From a virus: DNA of 34,063 nucleotides. The position numbers were made by a program, and so were the translations under genes. Positions within the stretch are counted from its first letter, which is position 1; every line of letters starts with the position of its first letter. Location: positions 1-34,063 of the IMG/VR virus record IMGVR_UViG_3300006875_000071. One strand, 5' to 3'. Below the pieces are notes generated by a model. The model saw nothing but the letters and a program-made list of their open reading frames with translations. It was not told the DNA's origin and ran no database searches. This document shows, piece after piece, positions 13,158 to 23,039 of this stretch.

Positions 13158-14434
13158 TGCAATCCAGTAAGATACTTCGTTTTGCTGGCGATGTCAGCCT
13201 CGATAAAGTAATTATTACCAATCCTACAGGATTTTATCAGGATATTGCTGCCCAGGTGATTGCTGTTAATTTTTATGAGGATTTATTTTCTCCATTTATA
13301 ACTGGTAATCTTATTGTTAAAGAGTCATTGGATCTGGTTAATCTTTTTCCATTTATCGGGGAGGAGTTTCTAGATTTAGAAATAACTACTCCAGCATTAA
13401 GTGGTCCTGCTATTTCTGGTAAGTTTTACATTTATAAACTATCAGATCGCGATCTTGTTGGGGATAGAAATGTAGTTTATCAATTACATTTTATATCTGC
13501 AGAAGCAATCTCAGATCTTAATAAGAAAACAAGTAGAGGATTTAATGGTAAAATTTCTGATTTAGCTAAACAGTTTATCGAAGATAAAATTATTGGACTG
13601 GAAACAACAAAAAAGACTTTTGTTGAGGAAACTTCTAATAATGTCAAATATGTTTCAAATTATTGGACACCAGTAGAGAATTTAATATTTTTACAAAACA
13701 GAGCAGCAAATAAAGCTAATGTTCCAAATTATACATTTTTTGAAAATCGTGATGGGTTCTTTTTTATTAGTTTAGATTCTTTATATCAAAATAAACCATA
13801 TCAGTCTTTTGTTTATGATAGGTATACTCGTGATGACCGTCCACTTGGTGGAAGTATTAAAAACATTGATGAGGATTATAGAAGGATCAATTCAATTACC
13901 ATCCCAATTGCATATGATTACATGGATAGGATCAGTAATGGAATGATATCCTCTCGTTTAATTACATATGACTTAACAACAAAACAATATTCCTCTAAAA
14001 TTTATGATATGTTTACTAATTTTGATAAACAGAAACATTTAAATCCAAATCCCATAAATTCCAGCAAGGCTATTTGGAGATCGAATGCCATGATTTTTAA
14101 TATGACAAAATATCATAGTAATTTTACTGGCTTCGGTGATTCAACTAGTACAAAATATATTCAAGAGAGATACTCATTAATGAAATTGGCAGAGGCTAAT
14201 AAATTACAAATTAATGTACCTGGTAGAACAGATTATACGGTAGGGCAAGTTGTTGAGGTTAAACTGAATAGAATTGAACCATTTGATAAAAAAGAAACAG
14301 ACACAGAAGATAAAATGTTTTCTGGGCAATATATTATTGCCGCTATTAATCATCGCGTCGATAGAGAACGACATGAGTGTAATATTGAATTGATTAAAGA
14401 CTCTTCGTTAATGAATATGGATAAGGAACAATAA
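13157..14434 (+). CDS. gp27: Baseplate hub protein, gp27-like
   Basis: A 425-residue protein (T4 gp27 has 391) placed directly before gp5, its partner in the T4 hub. The N-terminal domain contains NFYEDLFSPFITGNLIVKESLDLVNLFPFIGEEFLDLEI (in parts over residues 39-79), a pattern of hub proteins whose duplicated barrels make a pseudo-hexameric ring matching the tail tube. The C-terminal part has PGRTDYTVGQVVEVKLN and SGQYIIAAINHRVDR, again typical. The trimer would clamp the gp5 spike and connect to gp48/gp54. Overlaps with genes 53 and 5 are one base each. Assignment rests on pattern and position. Confidence 0.78.
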   Translation: MQSSKILRFAGDVSLDKVIITNPTGFYQDIAAQVIAVNFYEDLFSPFITGNLIVKESLDLVNLFPFIGEEFLDLEITTPALSGPAISGKFYIYKLSDRDLVGDRNVVYQLHFISAEAISDLNKKTSRGFNGKISDLAKQFIEDKIIGLETTKKTFVEETSNNVKYVSNYWTPVENLIFLQNRAANKANVPNYTFFENRDGFFFISLDSLYQNKPYQSFVYDRYTRDDRPLGGSIKNIDEDYRRINSITIPIAYDYMDRISNGMISSRLITYDLTTKQYSSKIYDMFTNFDKQKHLNPNPINSSKAIWRSNAMIFNMTKYHSNFTGFGDSTSTKYIQERYSLMKLAEANKLQINVPGRTDYTVGQVVEVKLNRIEPFDKKETDTEDKMFSGQYIIAAINHRVDRERHECNIELIKDSSLMNMDKEQ

Positions 14435-17400
14435 TGGAATTTTACTATGGAATTGTAGAAAACCGTGACGATCCACTAAAACTTGGTAGGTGTCAAGTTC
14501 GTATCGTTGGTTTACATAGTCATGATAAATCAATATTGCCAACAGATTCTTTACCTTGGGCATACCCTTTACAGCCAGTAACATCTGCTGCTATTAATGG
14601 ATTGGGATGGTCTCCAGTTGGTCCAGTCCCAGGAACTACTGTAGTTATTATCTTTGCTGATAAAGATAAACAACAACCACTTATGTTTGGTACAGTTGGA
14701 GGAATTCCCCAATCAAAATCAGCAGCTATCGCAGTTGAAGATACAGGAAATATTGTTACCGATGGTGGAGTTATTAAAACACCTGATGGAAGACCAATTA
14801 AAAATAAAGATGGTAGTGATTTAACTATTAGTAATCAAATTGGTTCTGCCACAAAACAAATAGAACAAACTGTTTCAAATATTAAAAATAAAGCACTTGC
14901 GATAGCAAAATCTTTACTTGGAATAGATCTTGGTGGTAGCGCTAATACCAAGAATATGTTGAAGCTGCCTGTTGAGGGTGCTGATGATGAGACAAAACCA
15001 ACTATGGTTCCAAAGGTTGTCCCTGCAGATGAGGTAAAAATTGATGCACAACCAATTCCAGGTAAGGCAGATGACAAGGTTTTAAATACTCCAATTAGTA
15101 TAATTCCAATGCCAAAATATGTGCGTAAGGGTGAAGAAGGTAAAGCAAAGGCAGGATGTGAGGCATTAATCGCAGCATGTGATAGAGTAGGATTGACTTC
15201 AAAATATGCAAAAGCTGCTATTTTAGCAATTTGTGGCGGTGAAACTGCTTGGGTTCCAAGAGATGAAGGTCATGTTTATAATAAACCTCAATCTCTGCTA
15301 AACATTTTTCCAAGTATTTTTAATGGTGATTTAGATCTTGCAACTGAGTACTCAGGTGGTAAAAAAACCAAAGAAGAGTTTTTTGAACTTATATATGGTT
15401 ATAACTTTGCAAAGGGTAGAGGATTAGGAAATAAACAACCAGGAGATGGCGGTAAATATTTTGGTCGTGGATTTAATCAGTTAACTGGTAAGGCTGGTTA
15501 TGCACAGGCGCAAAATAAATTAATATCATACGGGAAAAATGTAGATCTTATTAATAATCCTTCTTTATTAAATGATGATTTAGAAGTAGCTGCATTAGCT
15601 TGTGCTATTTACTATAAAGAAAATGTTAAACATGATCAAAACGATCCAAAGTATTTTGAAGTTGCTCGTGCAAGAACTGGTGCTGATGCTGCTGGTGGGT
15701 ATGCTAAAAAACAGATCATGTATGAATATTTCCTTGGGCAAGGCGTGCTTTCTGATTCAACTATTAGACCTGCAGCTGAAGATTCTGCTGGTAAAATCTA
15801 TACCAAAGAAGAAGTTGCTCATTTACCGAAAGAACAACAAGATTCTCTATTAGAAGATCGTAAAGAAAATCAAACAGTTGGATTTAAAGATCCTGGCGGT
15901 AAATATCCCCTACGTGAGTTTTTAAATGAGCCAGACACCAATCGTTTGGCACGTGGCATCATTAGAGATACTGCAATTTCTTATAAAGATCAAATAAGAA
16001 CATCAAATATCCCAGCGCCATTTTCTGCTATCTGGGAGCAACCAATTGCACCTTATGGTGGAAGATATCCATACAATAAAGTGATGGAAACAGAATCTGG
16101 ACATCTTATGATGTTTGATGATACTACTGGGCACGAAACTATTTCATTAACTCATCGCAAAGGTTCATTTATTGATATAGATGCAAATGGAACTCAAGTT
16201 AATAAAATTGTTGGAGATGGATACACAATTATTGATCGTAATGGAATGATTTATATTGCAGGCAAATGTAATTTGACTGTTGGTAATTCTGTGAATCTTT
16301 TAGTCTTAGGTGATGCAAATATCGAGGTAAATGGATCTACCCAAGCCGTTATGCATGGGCAAGTAGACATCGGTATTGCGGATGATTTAAATGTCGCAGT
16401 CGGCGGTAATTTCAATCTTAATGTAAATGGTAATTTCAACATTAATGTAGATGGAGACAATATTACCACAGTTACTGGAGATAACAAACATCAAATTGAT
16501 GGGAATATGACTTCAATTGTTGGTGGATATGTTGCACATCAGACTTCTAATGAGTATACAGTATTGGCTGCATCTGCAATGAAACACACTGGATCAGAGC
16601 AACATATTTTAGCAACTGGTGGTAATGTTAATATAGATGGTTCAGAGTTCCATGGACAAGAAGGATCTGCTGAAGAAGCTGATTCAGTAGATGAAGTAAC
16701 TAATACTGCAGCGGATTTAATTGCTCCAACTTATTTAACTGGTAAATCAGACGCATATGAGATTTTAACAACTCCAGTTCGTCCAGCACCTTCAGTTGAT
16801 GTAAAATATGATATGGAAGTTATGGAAGATTTTTATGCAAATCCAGAAAAGTATTATGATCCAGCAGCTGAAGCAGCTGGTGTTAATGCAACTAGACCAC
16901 CACAGCCAGATGTAGGGGATAAGGGGCAGACTATTTCTCCAACTGGTCAATCAGAAGGTGATATAGGAGCATTTTTGTCAGCACAACTATCTAAAGCAAA
17001 AGAAGGATACTGGGCTGAGACAGGTATGAAAGGTGGATCAAGTAATCCAAATATTTTGGCAATGTGGAAAGATATTGGTCTTGGTAATGTAGGTGTTAAT
17101 GACCAGGTACCATGGTGTATGTGTTTTGTTAACTGGACTCTAAAACAATGTGGGTATCGTTATGTTCAAACTGCTCGAGCGTTTGATATGCGAGACAAAC
17201 CACAAAAATGGAATGCTACCCAGGTAACATCTGATCCACAACCTGGAGACATTATAGTATATCGTTATAGTCACATTAATTTTGTCTGGAAAGTTGAAAA
17301 TGGAAAGATGTATCCAGTTGGTGGTAATCAAGGTGGTGGTAAGGTTTCTGACAACAATCCTAAAGGTGGATCTGTGACTCAAAGCTATCCGAATGGGGTC

Positions 17401-17451
17401 ACTATTGGACACAAAGATATTGTTGGCGTATTTAGACCGAGTAAGGTATAA
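14434..17451 (+). CDS. gp5: Baseplate hub spike gp5 with two peptidoglycan hydrolase-like domains
   Basis: A 1005-residue protein, far longer than T4 gp5 (575). Domains in order: an OB-fold (1-95, starting with FYYGIVENRDDPLKLGRCQV), a polar linker, a GH19-type lysozyme or chitinase-like domain (about 235-435, with GGETAW Glu270 and GDGGKYFGRGFNQLTG at 337-352), a beta-helix spike (about 555-740, with NLNVNGNFNINVDGDN-type repeats), and a C-terminal CHAP-like/TIGR02594-type domain (about 835-1000, with VPWCMCFVNW Cys895, His947 and GGNQ Asn965). T4 gp5 instead carries a GH24 lysozyme. The spike should pierce the outer membrane and digest peptidoglycan locally. It is followed 2 bases later by the PAAR tip gene. 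Catalytic activity of both domains is inferred from motifs. Confidence 0.9.
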   Translation: MEFYYGIVENRDDPLKLGRCQVRIVGLHSHDKSILPTDSLPWAYPLQPVTSAAINGLGWSPVGPVPGTTVVIIFADKDKQQPLMFGTVGGIPQSKSAAIAVEDTGNIVTDGGVIKTPDGRPIKNKDGSDLTISNQIGSATKQIEQTVSNIKNKALAIAKSLLGIDLGGSANTKNMLKLPVEGADDETKPTMVPKVVPADEVKIDAQPIPGKADDKVLNTPISIIPMPKYVRKGEEGKAKAGCEALIAACDRVGLTSKYAKAAILAICGGETAWVPRDEGHVYNKPQSLLNIFPSIFNGDLDLATEYSGGKKTKEEFFELIYGYNFAKGRGLGNKQPGDGGKYFGRGFNQLTGKAGYAQAQNKLISYGKNVDLINNPSLLNDDLEVAALACAIYYKENVKHDQNDPKYFEVARARTGADAAGGYAKKQIMYEYFLGQGVLSDSTIRPAAEDSAGKIYTKEEVAHLPKEQQDSLLEDRKENQTVGFKDPGGKYPLREFLNEPDTNRLARGIIRDTAISYKDQIRTSNIPAPFSAIWEQPIAPYGGRYPYNKVMETESGHLMMFDDTTGHETISLTHRKGSFIDIDANGTQVNKIVGDGYTIIDRNGMIYIAGKCNLTVGNSVNLLVLGDANIEVNGSTQAVMHGQVDIGIADDLNVAVGGNFNLNVNGNFNINVDGDNITTVTGDNKHQIDGNMTSIVGGYVAHQTSNEYTVLAASAMKHTGSEQHILATGGNVNIDGSEFHGQEGSAEEADSVDEVTNTAADLIAPTYLTGKSDAYEILTTPVRPAPSVDVKYDMEVMEDFYANPEKYYDPAAEAAGVNATRPPQPDVGDKGQTISPTGQSEGDIGAFLSAQLSKAKEGYWAETGMKGGSSNPNILAMWKDIGLGNVGVNDQVPWCMCFVNWTLKQCGYRYVQTARAFDMRDKPQKWNATQVTSDPQPGDIIVYRYSHINFVWKVENGKMYPVGGNQGGGKVSDNNPKGGSVTQSYPNGVTIGHKDIVGVFRPSKV

Positions 17452-17453
17452 TA

Positions 17454-17762
17454 ATGGCAGGAATAGCAAGAATGGGTGATATGTCAGTTGGAGCAGATGG
17501 TGGTGCTCCAACTGCTCTTACTGCTAAAATACAGGCAGTGAAAACCTATATTAATGGAAGTTTAATAGGGCTAGTCGGAGATCAATTTGCACCTCATACT
17601 GTTGGTAGTACTACCCATCAAACCACACAAAGGCAGATAACTTCTGGATCAACAACAATGTTTTTTGAGGGTCATGCTGTTGCTCGAGGCGGCGATCCAA
17701 TTGCAGATGGTGATATTATAGATGCAAGTTCTGTTTCTACAGACTCGTATGCTGGTGGATAA
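17454..17762 (+). CDS. PAAR-repeat spike tip protein
   Basis: A 102-residue protein of the PAAR family. It starts MAGIARMGDMS, then has VGDQFAPHT (about residues 43-51) and ends with FFEGHAVARGGDPIADGD (about 75-92), the repeated P-A-A-R-like turns whose histidines bind a metal. The trimeric spike end of gp5 is sharpened by one such cone (T4 gp5.4). It lies between gene 5 and gene 25, the standard position. Confidence 0.93.
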   Translation: MAGIARMGDMSVGADGGAPTALTAKIQAVKTYINGSLIGLVGDQFAPHTVGSTTHQTTQRQITSGSTTMFFEGHAVARGGDPIADGDIIDASSVSTDSYAGG

Positions 17763-17769
17763 CTAAATA
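17763..17769 (+). promoter_or_regulatory. CTAAATA late-promoter-like element before gene 25
   Basis: CTAAATA immediately follows the PAAR stop codon and ends 6 bases before the gene 25 ATG. The sequence matches the cyanophage-type late -10 motif, but the start would then be almost leaderless with no room for a ribosome-binding site. It may be coincidental or serve the genes further downstream. Confidence 0.25.
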
Positions 17770-17775
17770 AAGAAT

Positions 17776-18168
17776 ATGGCACGAAATACAAGAATTTATT
17801 CAGATTTAGACTTCAATTTCACTGCTCATCCAGTGACGAAGGACGTTTCTCGCAGATATGATGAAAATGCAGTAAAATCTGCTTTGAAAAACCTTATTTT
17901 AACCAGGAATTATGAGAGACCGTTTCATAGTGAGATTGGATCACCCATTCGTGCTCTTTTATTTGAACCAGCATCACCGATGCTTAATGTAACGCTAAAA
18001 AGAGCTATTGTTGATGTAGTTAATAACTTTGAACCGAGAGTTGAGTTAATTGATGTAGATGTTAATAGTAGCCCAGATACCAATTCTTTATATGTTAGCA
18101 TCTATTTTAAATTAAAAAATACAGAAAGACCTCTAACATTAGAATTAACATTAGAGAGAACCCGATAA
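17776..18168 (+). CDS. gp25: Baseplate wedge subunit gp25
   Basis: A 130-residue protein, the same size as T4 gp25 (132). It carries the gp25/IraD-like fold pattern: YSDLDFNFTAHPVTKDVSRRYDENAVKSALKNLILT at the start (in parts), then RPFHSEIGSPIRALLFEPA (about residues 54-72), and alternating beta strands to the end. The conserved Glu-Ile-Gly region binds the first sheath ring, so gp25 is the point where sheath polymerisation begins. It is homologous to TssE of type VI secretion. It abuts gene 6 (stop at 18166-18168, next start at 18169). Confidence 0.94.
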   Translation: MARNTRIYSDLDFNFTAHPVTKDVSRRYDENAVKSALKNLILTRNYERPFHSEIGSPIRALLFEPASPMLNVTLKRAIVDVVNNFEPRVELIDVDVNSSPDTNSLYVSIYFKLKNTERPLTLELTLERTR

Positions 18169-19992
18169 ATGGATAATAAAAAAATTGCAGTATCAGAATT
18201 AGATTTTGATCGAATTAAATCTAATCTTAAAGTATTTTTGCAGGGTCAATCTGAATTTGCAGATTATGATTTTGAAGGTTCTGCTTTGTCTGTCTTATTG
18301 GATATTTTAGCATATAATACTCATTATAATGCTCTTTATACCAATTTGGCCGTAAATGAAATGTTCTTGGATTCTGCCAGAAAGAGAAATAGTGTAGTTT
18401 CTTTGGCCAAGATGTTGGGGTATGTCCCTCAGTCTTGTACTGCTGCCTCTGCCATTATTGACATTTCAGTTAGCGGAGTTTCTGGCAGTCCACCTTCTTT
18501 AACATTACCTGCTTATTCTTCATTTTCTTCAATAGTTGATAATGTTGAGTATACATTTTACACACGCTCCTCGATTAGTGTCGTTCCTGTTGCTGGTGTT
18601 TATACATTCAGCGATGTTTCTATAACAGAAGGGTTTCCTCTTTCATATAATTATACTGTACAAACTAATACAAAGTATATTATTCCAAATCAAAATGTAG
18701 ATATTGATACATTGACGGTTCGTGTGCAAGAAGATCCAGGTTCTGCTGCATATGCTAATTATACATTTGCTGATAATATCGCTGATGTTGGATCCACAAG
18801 TCGTGTTTACTTTTTAAAAGAAATTGATGATGGACTTTATGAAATATATTTTGGAGATGGTGTTATTGGATATAAACCATCTCCTGGAAATATAGTATCA
18901 TTAAATTACTTTTCTACAAATAAAGCTGCAGCGAATGGATGTAGAACCTTTACATATAATGGAGTGTCTTTAAACGGTGCAGTTTCTATAAATACAGTTT
19001 CCGTAGCTGATGGTGGAGCAGAAGCGGAAGATACTGATTCAATTAAATTTAGAGCACCTAAAAATTATTCTGCTCAAAATCGTGCTGTCACATCAGATGA
19101 TTATAAAGTTATTTTACCACAAATATTTGCCAACGTAGAGTCTGTAAATGTATGGGGTGGTGAAGATAACAATCCACCAATCTACGGTAAAGTTTTTATT
19201 TGTATTAAACCAAGATCTGGTGAGACATTAACAAATTCTACCAAAGATTCTATTAAAAATACAATTCTTAAAGGTAAAAATGTTGTTTCTATTATTCCTG
19301 AAATTGTAGACCCACAGTATTTGTATATTAAATTAAACACAACTGTTTATTATAACTCACAATCAACATCAAATACAGAAGAGACCATTAAAACTTTAGT
19401 TCGTGAAGTTATTATGGATTACAACGATTCTGATCTAACACGTTTTGATGGAATGTTTAGATTCTCAAAACTTTCTAGATTAATTGATGCTGCAGAAGAT
19501 TCTATTTTAAGTAATATAACAACAGTAACACTTATTCGTTCAATCACTCCAGTAATTGGCACAAGAACATCTTATGTTATCAAAATCGATAATCCAATTT
19601 ACTCTGAAGGTGTGGCAGAAGAATCTATTACATCCAATGGATTTATTGTTGATGGTATAGCAGAAATTTGTTATTTAGAAGATGATGGTGTTGGAAATAT
19701 TCGTATGTATTATTATGCTGGCGCATCAACTAAAAAATATGTTAACGAAAGACAAGGAACTGTCAATTATTCAACTGGCGTTATTACTCTTGATAATATT
19801 AATATTACATTTACTGAAAACAATTTGTTAACATTTACTATTAAACCACAATCTAATGATGTTGTCTCTGTCAGGAATCAATTAGTGTTAATTTCTGAAA
19901 ATGAATTAGTAGTTAATGCTATCGTTGATCCTTTGGCTTCTGGGACATCTTCTGGTGGAACAAATTACATCTTCACAACAAGTCGTAGCTAA
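18169..19992 (+). CDS. gp6: Baseplate wedge subunit gp6
   Basis: A 607-residue protein (T4 gp6 has 660) of the gp6/J-like baseplate family. The N-terminal block FDRIKSNLKVFLQGQSEFADYDFEGSALSVLLDILAYNTHYNALY (pieces over about residues 14-62) and NEMFLDSARKRNSVVSLAKMLGY are diagnostic; later YEIYFGDGVIGYKPSPGNIV (about 224-243) and FRAPKNYSAQNRAVTSDDYK mark the central domain. gp6 dimers form the inner iris of the baseplate and bind gp25 and gp53. The gene overlaps the following gp7-like gene by one base. Confidence 0.94.
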   Translation: MDNKKIAVSELDFDRIKSNLKVFLQGQSEFADYDFEGSALSVLLDILAYNTHYNALYTNLAVNEMFLDSARKRNSVVSLAKMLGYVPQSCTAASAIIDISVSGVSGSPPSLTLPAYSSFSSIVDNVEYTFYTRSSISVVPVAGVYTFSDVSITEGFPLSYNYTVQTNTKYIIPNQNVDIDTLTVRVQEDPGSAAYANYTFADNIADVGSTSRVYFLKEIDDGLYEIYFGDGVIGYKPSPGNIVSLNYFSTNKAAANGCRTFTYNGVSLNGAVSINTVSVADGGAEAEDTDSIKFRAPKNYSAQNRAVTSDDYKVILPQIFANVESVNVWGGEDNNPPIYGKVFICIKPRSGETLTNSTKDSIKNTILKGKNVVSIIPEIVDPQYLYIKLNTTVYYNSQSTSNTEETIKTLVREVIMDYNDSDLTRFDGMFRFSKLSRLIDAAEDSILSNITTVTLIRSITPVIGTRTSYVIKIDNPIYSEGVAEESITSNGFIVDGIAEICYLEDDGVGNIRMYYYAGASTKKYVNERQGTVNYSTGVITLDNINITFTENNLLTFTIKPQSNDVVSVRNQLVLISENELVVNAIVDPLASGTSSGGTNYIFTTSRS

Positions 19993-22544
19993 TGGCACTC
20001 GTTAAAACAAAAGTTTCCACAGTTGTTTCTAAACAACTTCCTGAGTTTGTTCGTGAGGACAATGCTCAGTTTGTTGCATTTCTAGAAGCATATTATGAAT
20101 TTTTAGGACAAACTGAAAAAAGGAATCTAGAATCAATCAGAGACATTGACGATACAGTCGATGGATTTATTCAGTATTTTAAAGATGAACTTTTAGAGCA
20201 AATTCCTAAAAATGTTTTATCTGATAAACGATATCTCGCTAAACAAATTAAAGAGTTATATCGTTCTAAAGGTACAATTAAATCTTATGAGTTTTTGTTT
20301 AGATTATTGTTTAATGAAACTCCAGATCTATACTTTCCAAAAGTTGATATGCTTCGTGTATCCGATGGTAAGTGGGATCAGCGCTCAGTTATTAGAACTA
20401 TACAAATATCTGGTGAAGCGTTTAATTTAGTTGGACAAACAATTTCTCAAGGTAGTTCTAGGGCTTCTGTAGAATCAGTTATTAAGTTTCAAGTTGGTAC
20501 GGAAACCATAATTGAAATAACTGTTAATGAGCAAAGTATTGTTGGTACATTTAATATTACAGATGTTATAACTGGTTACGATAATATAGATGGATCTGTT
20601 ATAACACTGCAAGTAATTCCAGTTATCACTGACTTTGAAATTATTAATAGTGGCGGTTATTATGATGTTGGTTCACCAATGTATATTGTTTCTGGCACTG
20701 GAACAGACGCACAAGCTGAAGTTCAGTCTATTGGATATGGATCCATAACAGACATTATTATTGATACTCCTGGATCTGGATATTCAGTAGGAACTGAAGT
20801 AACATTTAACAACGCAAATTGTGGGGATACTGGCGATTCTTTGATTTCTGCTCGTGCTGTTGTTACAGATATTGATTTAGATTCTATTTTAATGGAAGAT
20901 GGTTCTTATATCCTACAGGAAGATAGATCACAATTTGATATTGAGACTGCGACCACTGGCGGAATTCGTGCCGTAAAATTAATTACTGGTGGTGCATATT
21001 ATAAAAGACTTCCTGTTATTTCTGTAAGTGGTGGCACTGGAGCTAAATTATTGGTCGTAGGAGATGGTGTTGGGCGTGTAACAAGAATTGGTATCACCAA
21101 TCCTGGTGTTGGGTATCAGACATCTCCGATTGGCATTTTCCCGCATAATATTATTGTAAAGAATATAACTGGCACATTTGCTGCGGGCGACACTATTACA
21201 ATACTACCACAGACTCTTTCTGTTGAAACCAATGTAGAAGATAATTTAATTTTAGAGTCTGGTGATAACATTTTATTAGAAAATCAACAGTCTCCTGAGG
21301 CTACATTATATTCTTTTAATTTAGATAAACAACAATTAACCTTATACCCATCAACTGATAGAATTACCTTTATCACTGAGGATAATAATTATCTAATGGA
21401 TGAAGAAGGTAAAAATTTTGTTAATGAAGATTCTGGCGAATTTAGAATAAATCAAACAATCACATCTTCTGGTGGGGCTACTGCTACAATTGTAAGTGAT
21501 TCTGTCAGAACACATGCTGAGTCCAGAGGTATTGTTGGTGCTCTCGGAAAAACTTTAGGCAAATTTATTAATGCTGATGGTAAAATCTCTGAGTCTTCCA
21601 AAAAGATTCAAGACAGTTTGTACTATCAAGAATATTCATACGTTATTAAAGTTGGACAATCGATCGACAAATATCGTGAGGCTGTTAAGAAGTTACTGCA
21701 TCCTGTAGGATTGGCACTATTTGGTGAGGTTAGGGTTCAGTCTTTAATTAATGCTACATCTTCTGTTGTTTTAGAGATTTCTGATCTGTTGAGAATTATA
21801 CGTCTCTTCATTGATATGAAGATGCACGCTGTTGGTAATTATAGAACTCCATATGAAGATAATTCTGCTCTAGATAAAGAGCAAGTGACACTAATTATTA
21901 CTGACTTTGTCGCAAGCTGTCTACAGCTAATTACAACTACATCTGAATTCTTACCAACTCTGAACTTCCCGAATCTTACACCCGCTGAGGTTCATCTATT
22001 AGACCTAAGAACAGAACTTAGCGAATCGTTTAAGAGCATTATTTTTGAACTATACACATCAACTGCTATACCCAAAGATACAGCAGTGGTTGAAAATATA
22101 GCCAATTTGTTACTGAGATCCCAACCATCAGCTGGAACTCGTGTTTTTGGCACGAATTTAGGTTGGCTAGAGAAGTGGAAGTTTACAATTCCACCATATG
22201 CATCTGGTTCTAAGAACACCATCGGGGTATATACCGATGCTTGGAACCAGAACTATACTGGAACGAATAATCAGGGATATTGGGATTACTTTGCAAATAC
22301 ACAAATTAAGGATTTTGCAGACGTTATTATTGCAGACGTTATAAATAATCCTAATAGAAGAACAAATTTCGCACAAGAAGCATATATTGATATTATCAGA
22401 ATTGATGGAACGTATTCTTTTGATTCTTTTGATAGTACAGAAACCATGGACTCTGATGCTATCACAATGGACAGTCAGGCAACATTTGATTCAACAGAAT
22501 CACTAACATTAGATAGCACATCAATTCTAATGGATTCGATGTAA
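19992..22544 (+). CDS. gp7: Baseplate wedge protein, gp7-like
   Basis: An 850-residue protein between genes 6 and 8, where T4 has gp7 (1032 residues). The N-terminal helical domain (FVREDNAQFVAFLEAYYEFL, about residues 19-38, then SDKRYLAKQIKELYRSKGTIKSYEFLFRLLF) is the recognisable conserved part. The middle holds beta-rich Gly/Thr modules of the GGYY/SGTG and PGSGYSVGT type and short acidic strands such as SILMEDGSYILQED. A helical region with KLLHPVGLALFGEV follows. The last 45 residues are a repetitive Asp-Ser-rich tail (MDS, FDSTE). gp7 normally nucleates wedge assembly by binding gp10 and gp8; the name here rests mainly on position and the N-terminal block. Confidence 0.75.
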   Translation: MALVKTKVSTVVSKQLPEFVREDNAQFVAFLEAYYEFLGQTEKRNLESIRDIDDTVDGFIQYFKDELLEQIPKNVLSDKRYLAKQIKELYRSKGTIKSYEFLFRLLFNETPDLYFPKVDMLRVSDGKWDQRSVIRTIQISGEAFNLVGQTISQGSSRASVESVIKFQVGTETIIEITVNEQSIVGTFNITDVITGYDNIDGSVITLQVIPVITDFEIINSGGYYDVGSPMYIVSGTGTDAQAEVQSIGYGSITDIIIDTPGSGYSVGTEVTFNNANCGDTGDSLISARAVVTDIDLDSILMEDGSYILQEDRSQFDIETATTGGIRAVKLITGGAYYKRLPVISVSGGTGAKLLVVGDGVGRVTRIGITNPGVGYQTSPIGIFPHNIIVKNITGTFAAGDTITILPQTLSVETNVEDNLILESGDNILLENQQSPEATLYSFNLDKQQLTLYPSTDRITFITEDNNYLMDEEGKNFVNEDSGEFRINQTITSSGGATATIVSDSVRTHAESRGIVGALGKTLGKFINADGKISESSKKIQDSLYYQEYSYVIKVGQSIDKYREAVKKLLHPVGLALFGEVRVQSLINATSSVVLEISDLLRIIRLFIDMKMHAVGNYRTPYEDNSALDKEQVTLIITDFVASCLQLITTTSEFLPTLNFPNLTPAEVHLLDLRTELSESFKSIIFELYTSTAIPKDTAVVENIANLLLRSQPSAGTRVFGTNLGWLEKWKFTIPPYASGSKNTIGVYTDAWNQNYTGTNNQGYWDYFANTQIKDFADVIIADVINNPNRRTNFAQEAYIDIIRIDGTYSFDSFDSTETMDSDAITMDSQATFDSTESLTLDSTSILMDSM

Positions 22545-22556
22545 TTAGGAGATAAA

Positions 22557-23039
22557 ATGGCAAAATCAGTAATTAATACGGGAACAGTAGCTAATGACGG
22601 TACAGGAGATACTCTTAGGGCAGCTGGAATTAAAATTAACGATAATTTCTCGGAAATCTATACCGCTCTTGGAGATGGTTCTGCTATCTCTTTAACTGCC
22701 ACTGCTGCAGAACTAAACACTCTAGATGGCATCACTGCTAGCACTACAGAACTAAACTATGTAGATGGTGTTACCTCTGCTATCCAAACTCAACTAAACT
22801 CTAAAGCCGCAACCGCATCGTTGGCTACAGTGGCTACCAGCGGAGCATATTCTGATTTATCTGGAACCCCAACACCTATTACAACTCAACTTACATTAAC
22901 TGCTTCTACATCTGCACCAACTGTTTCTGCTGGAACTTTTGCTGTTGCAGATGGCGTATCTTGGGATCCAGATAGTAAAGCTGGCTCCGTACCTTATCCA
23001 GTGTTCTATGATGGAACTAGCTGGAATGCATTATATTAA
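22557..23039 (+). CDS. Small fibre-like virion protein
   Basis: A 160-residue protein behind a strong TAGGAG site (22545-22550). The start NTGTVANDGTGDTLRAAGIKINDNFSEIYTAL is a block common at the beginning of phage fibre-type proteins. Two copies of a fibre repeat follow: ATAAELNTLDGI and ASTTELNYVDGV (about residues 47-72), as in many tail fibre stalks. The C-terminus ends GSVPYPVFYDGTSWNALY, resembling the short fibre ends that bind a partner. It lies between gp7-like and gp8, so it may be a baseplate-attached short fibre or decoration. The function is inferred from repeats only. Confidence 0.7.
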   Translation: MAKSVINTGTVANDGTGDTLRAAGIKINDNFSEIYTALGDGSAISLTATAAELNTLDGITASTTELNYVDGVTSAIQTQLNSKAATASLATVATSGAYSDLSGTPTPITTQLTLTASTSAPTVSAGTFAVADGVSWDPDSKAGSVPYPVFYDGTSWNALY

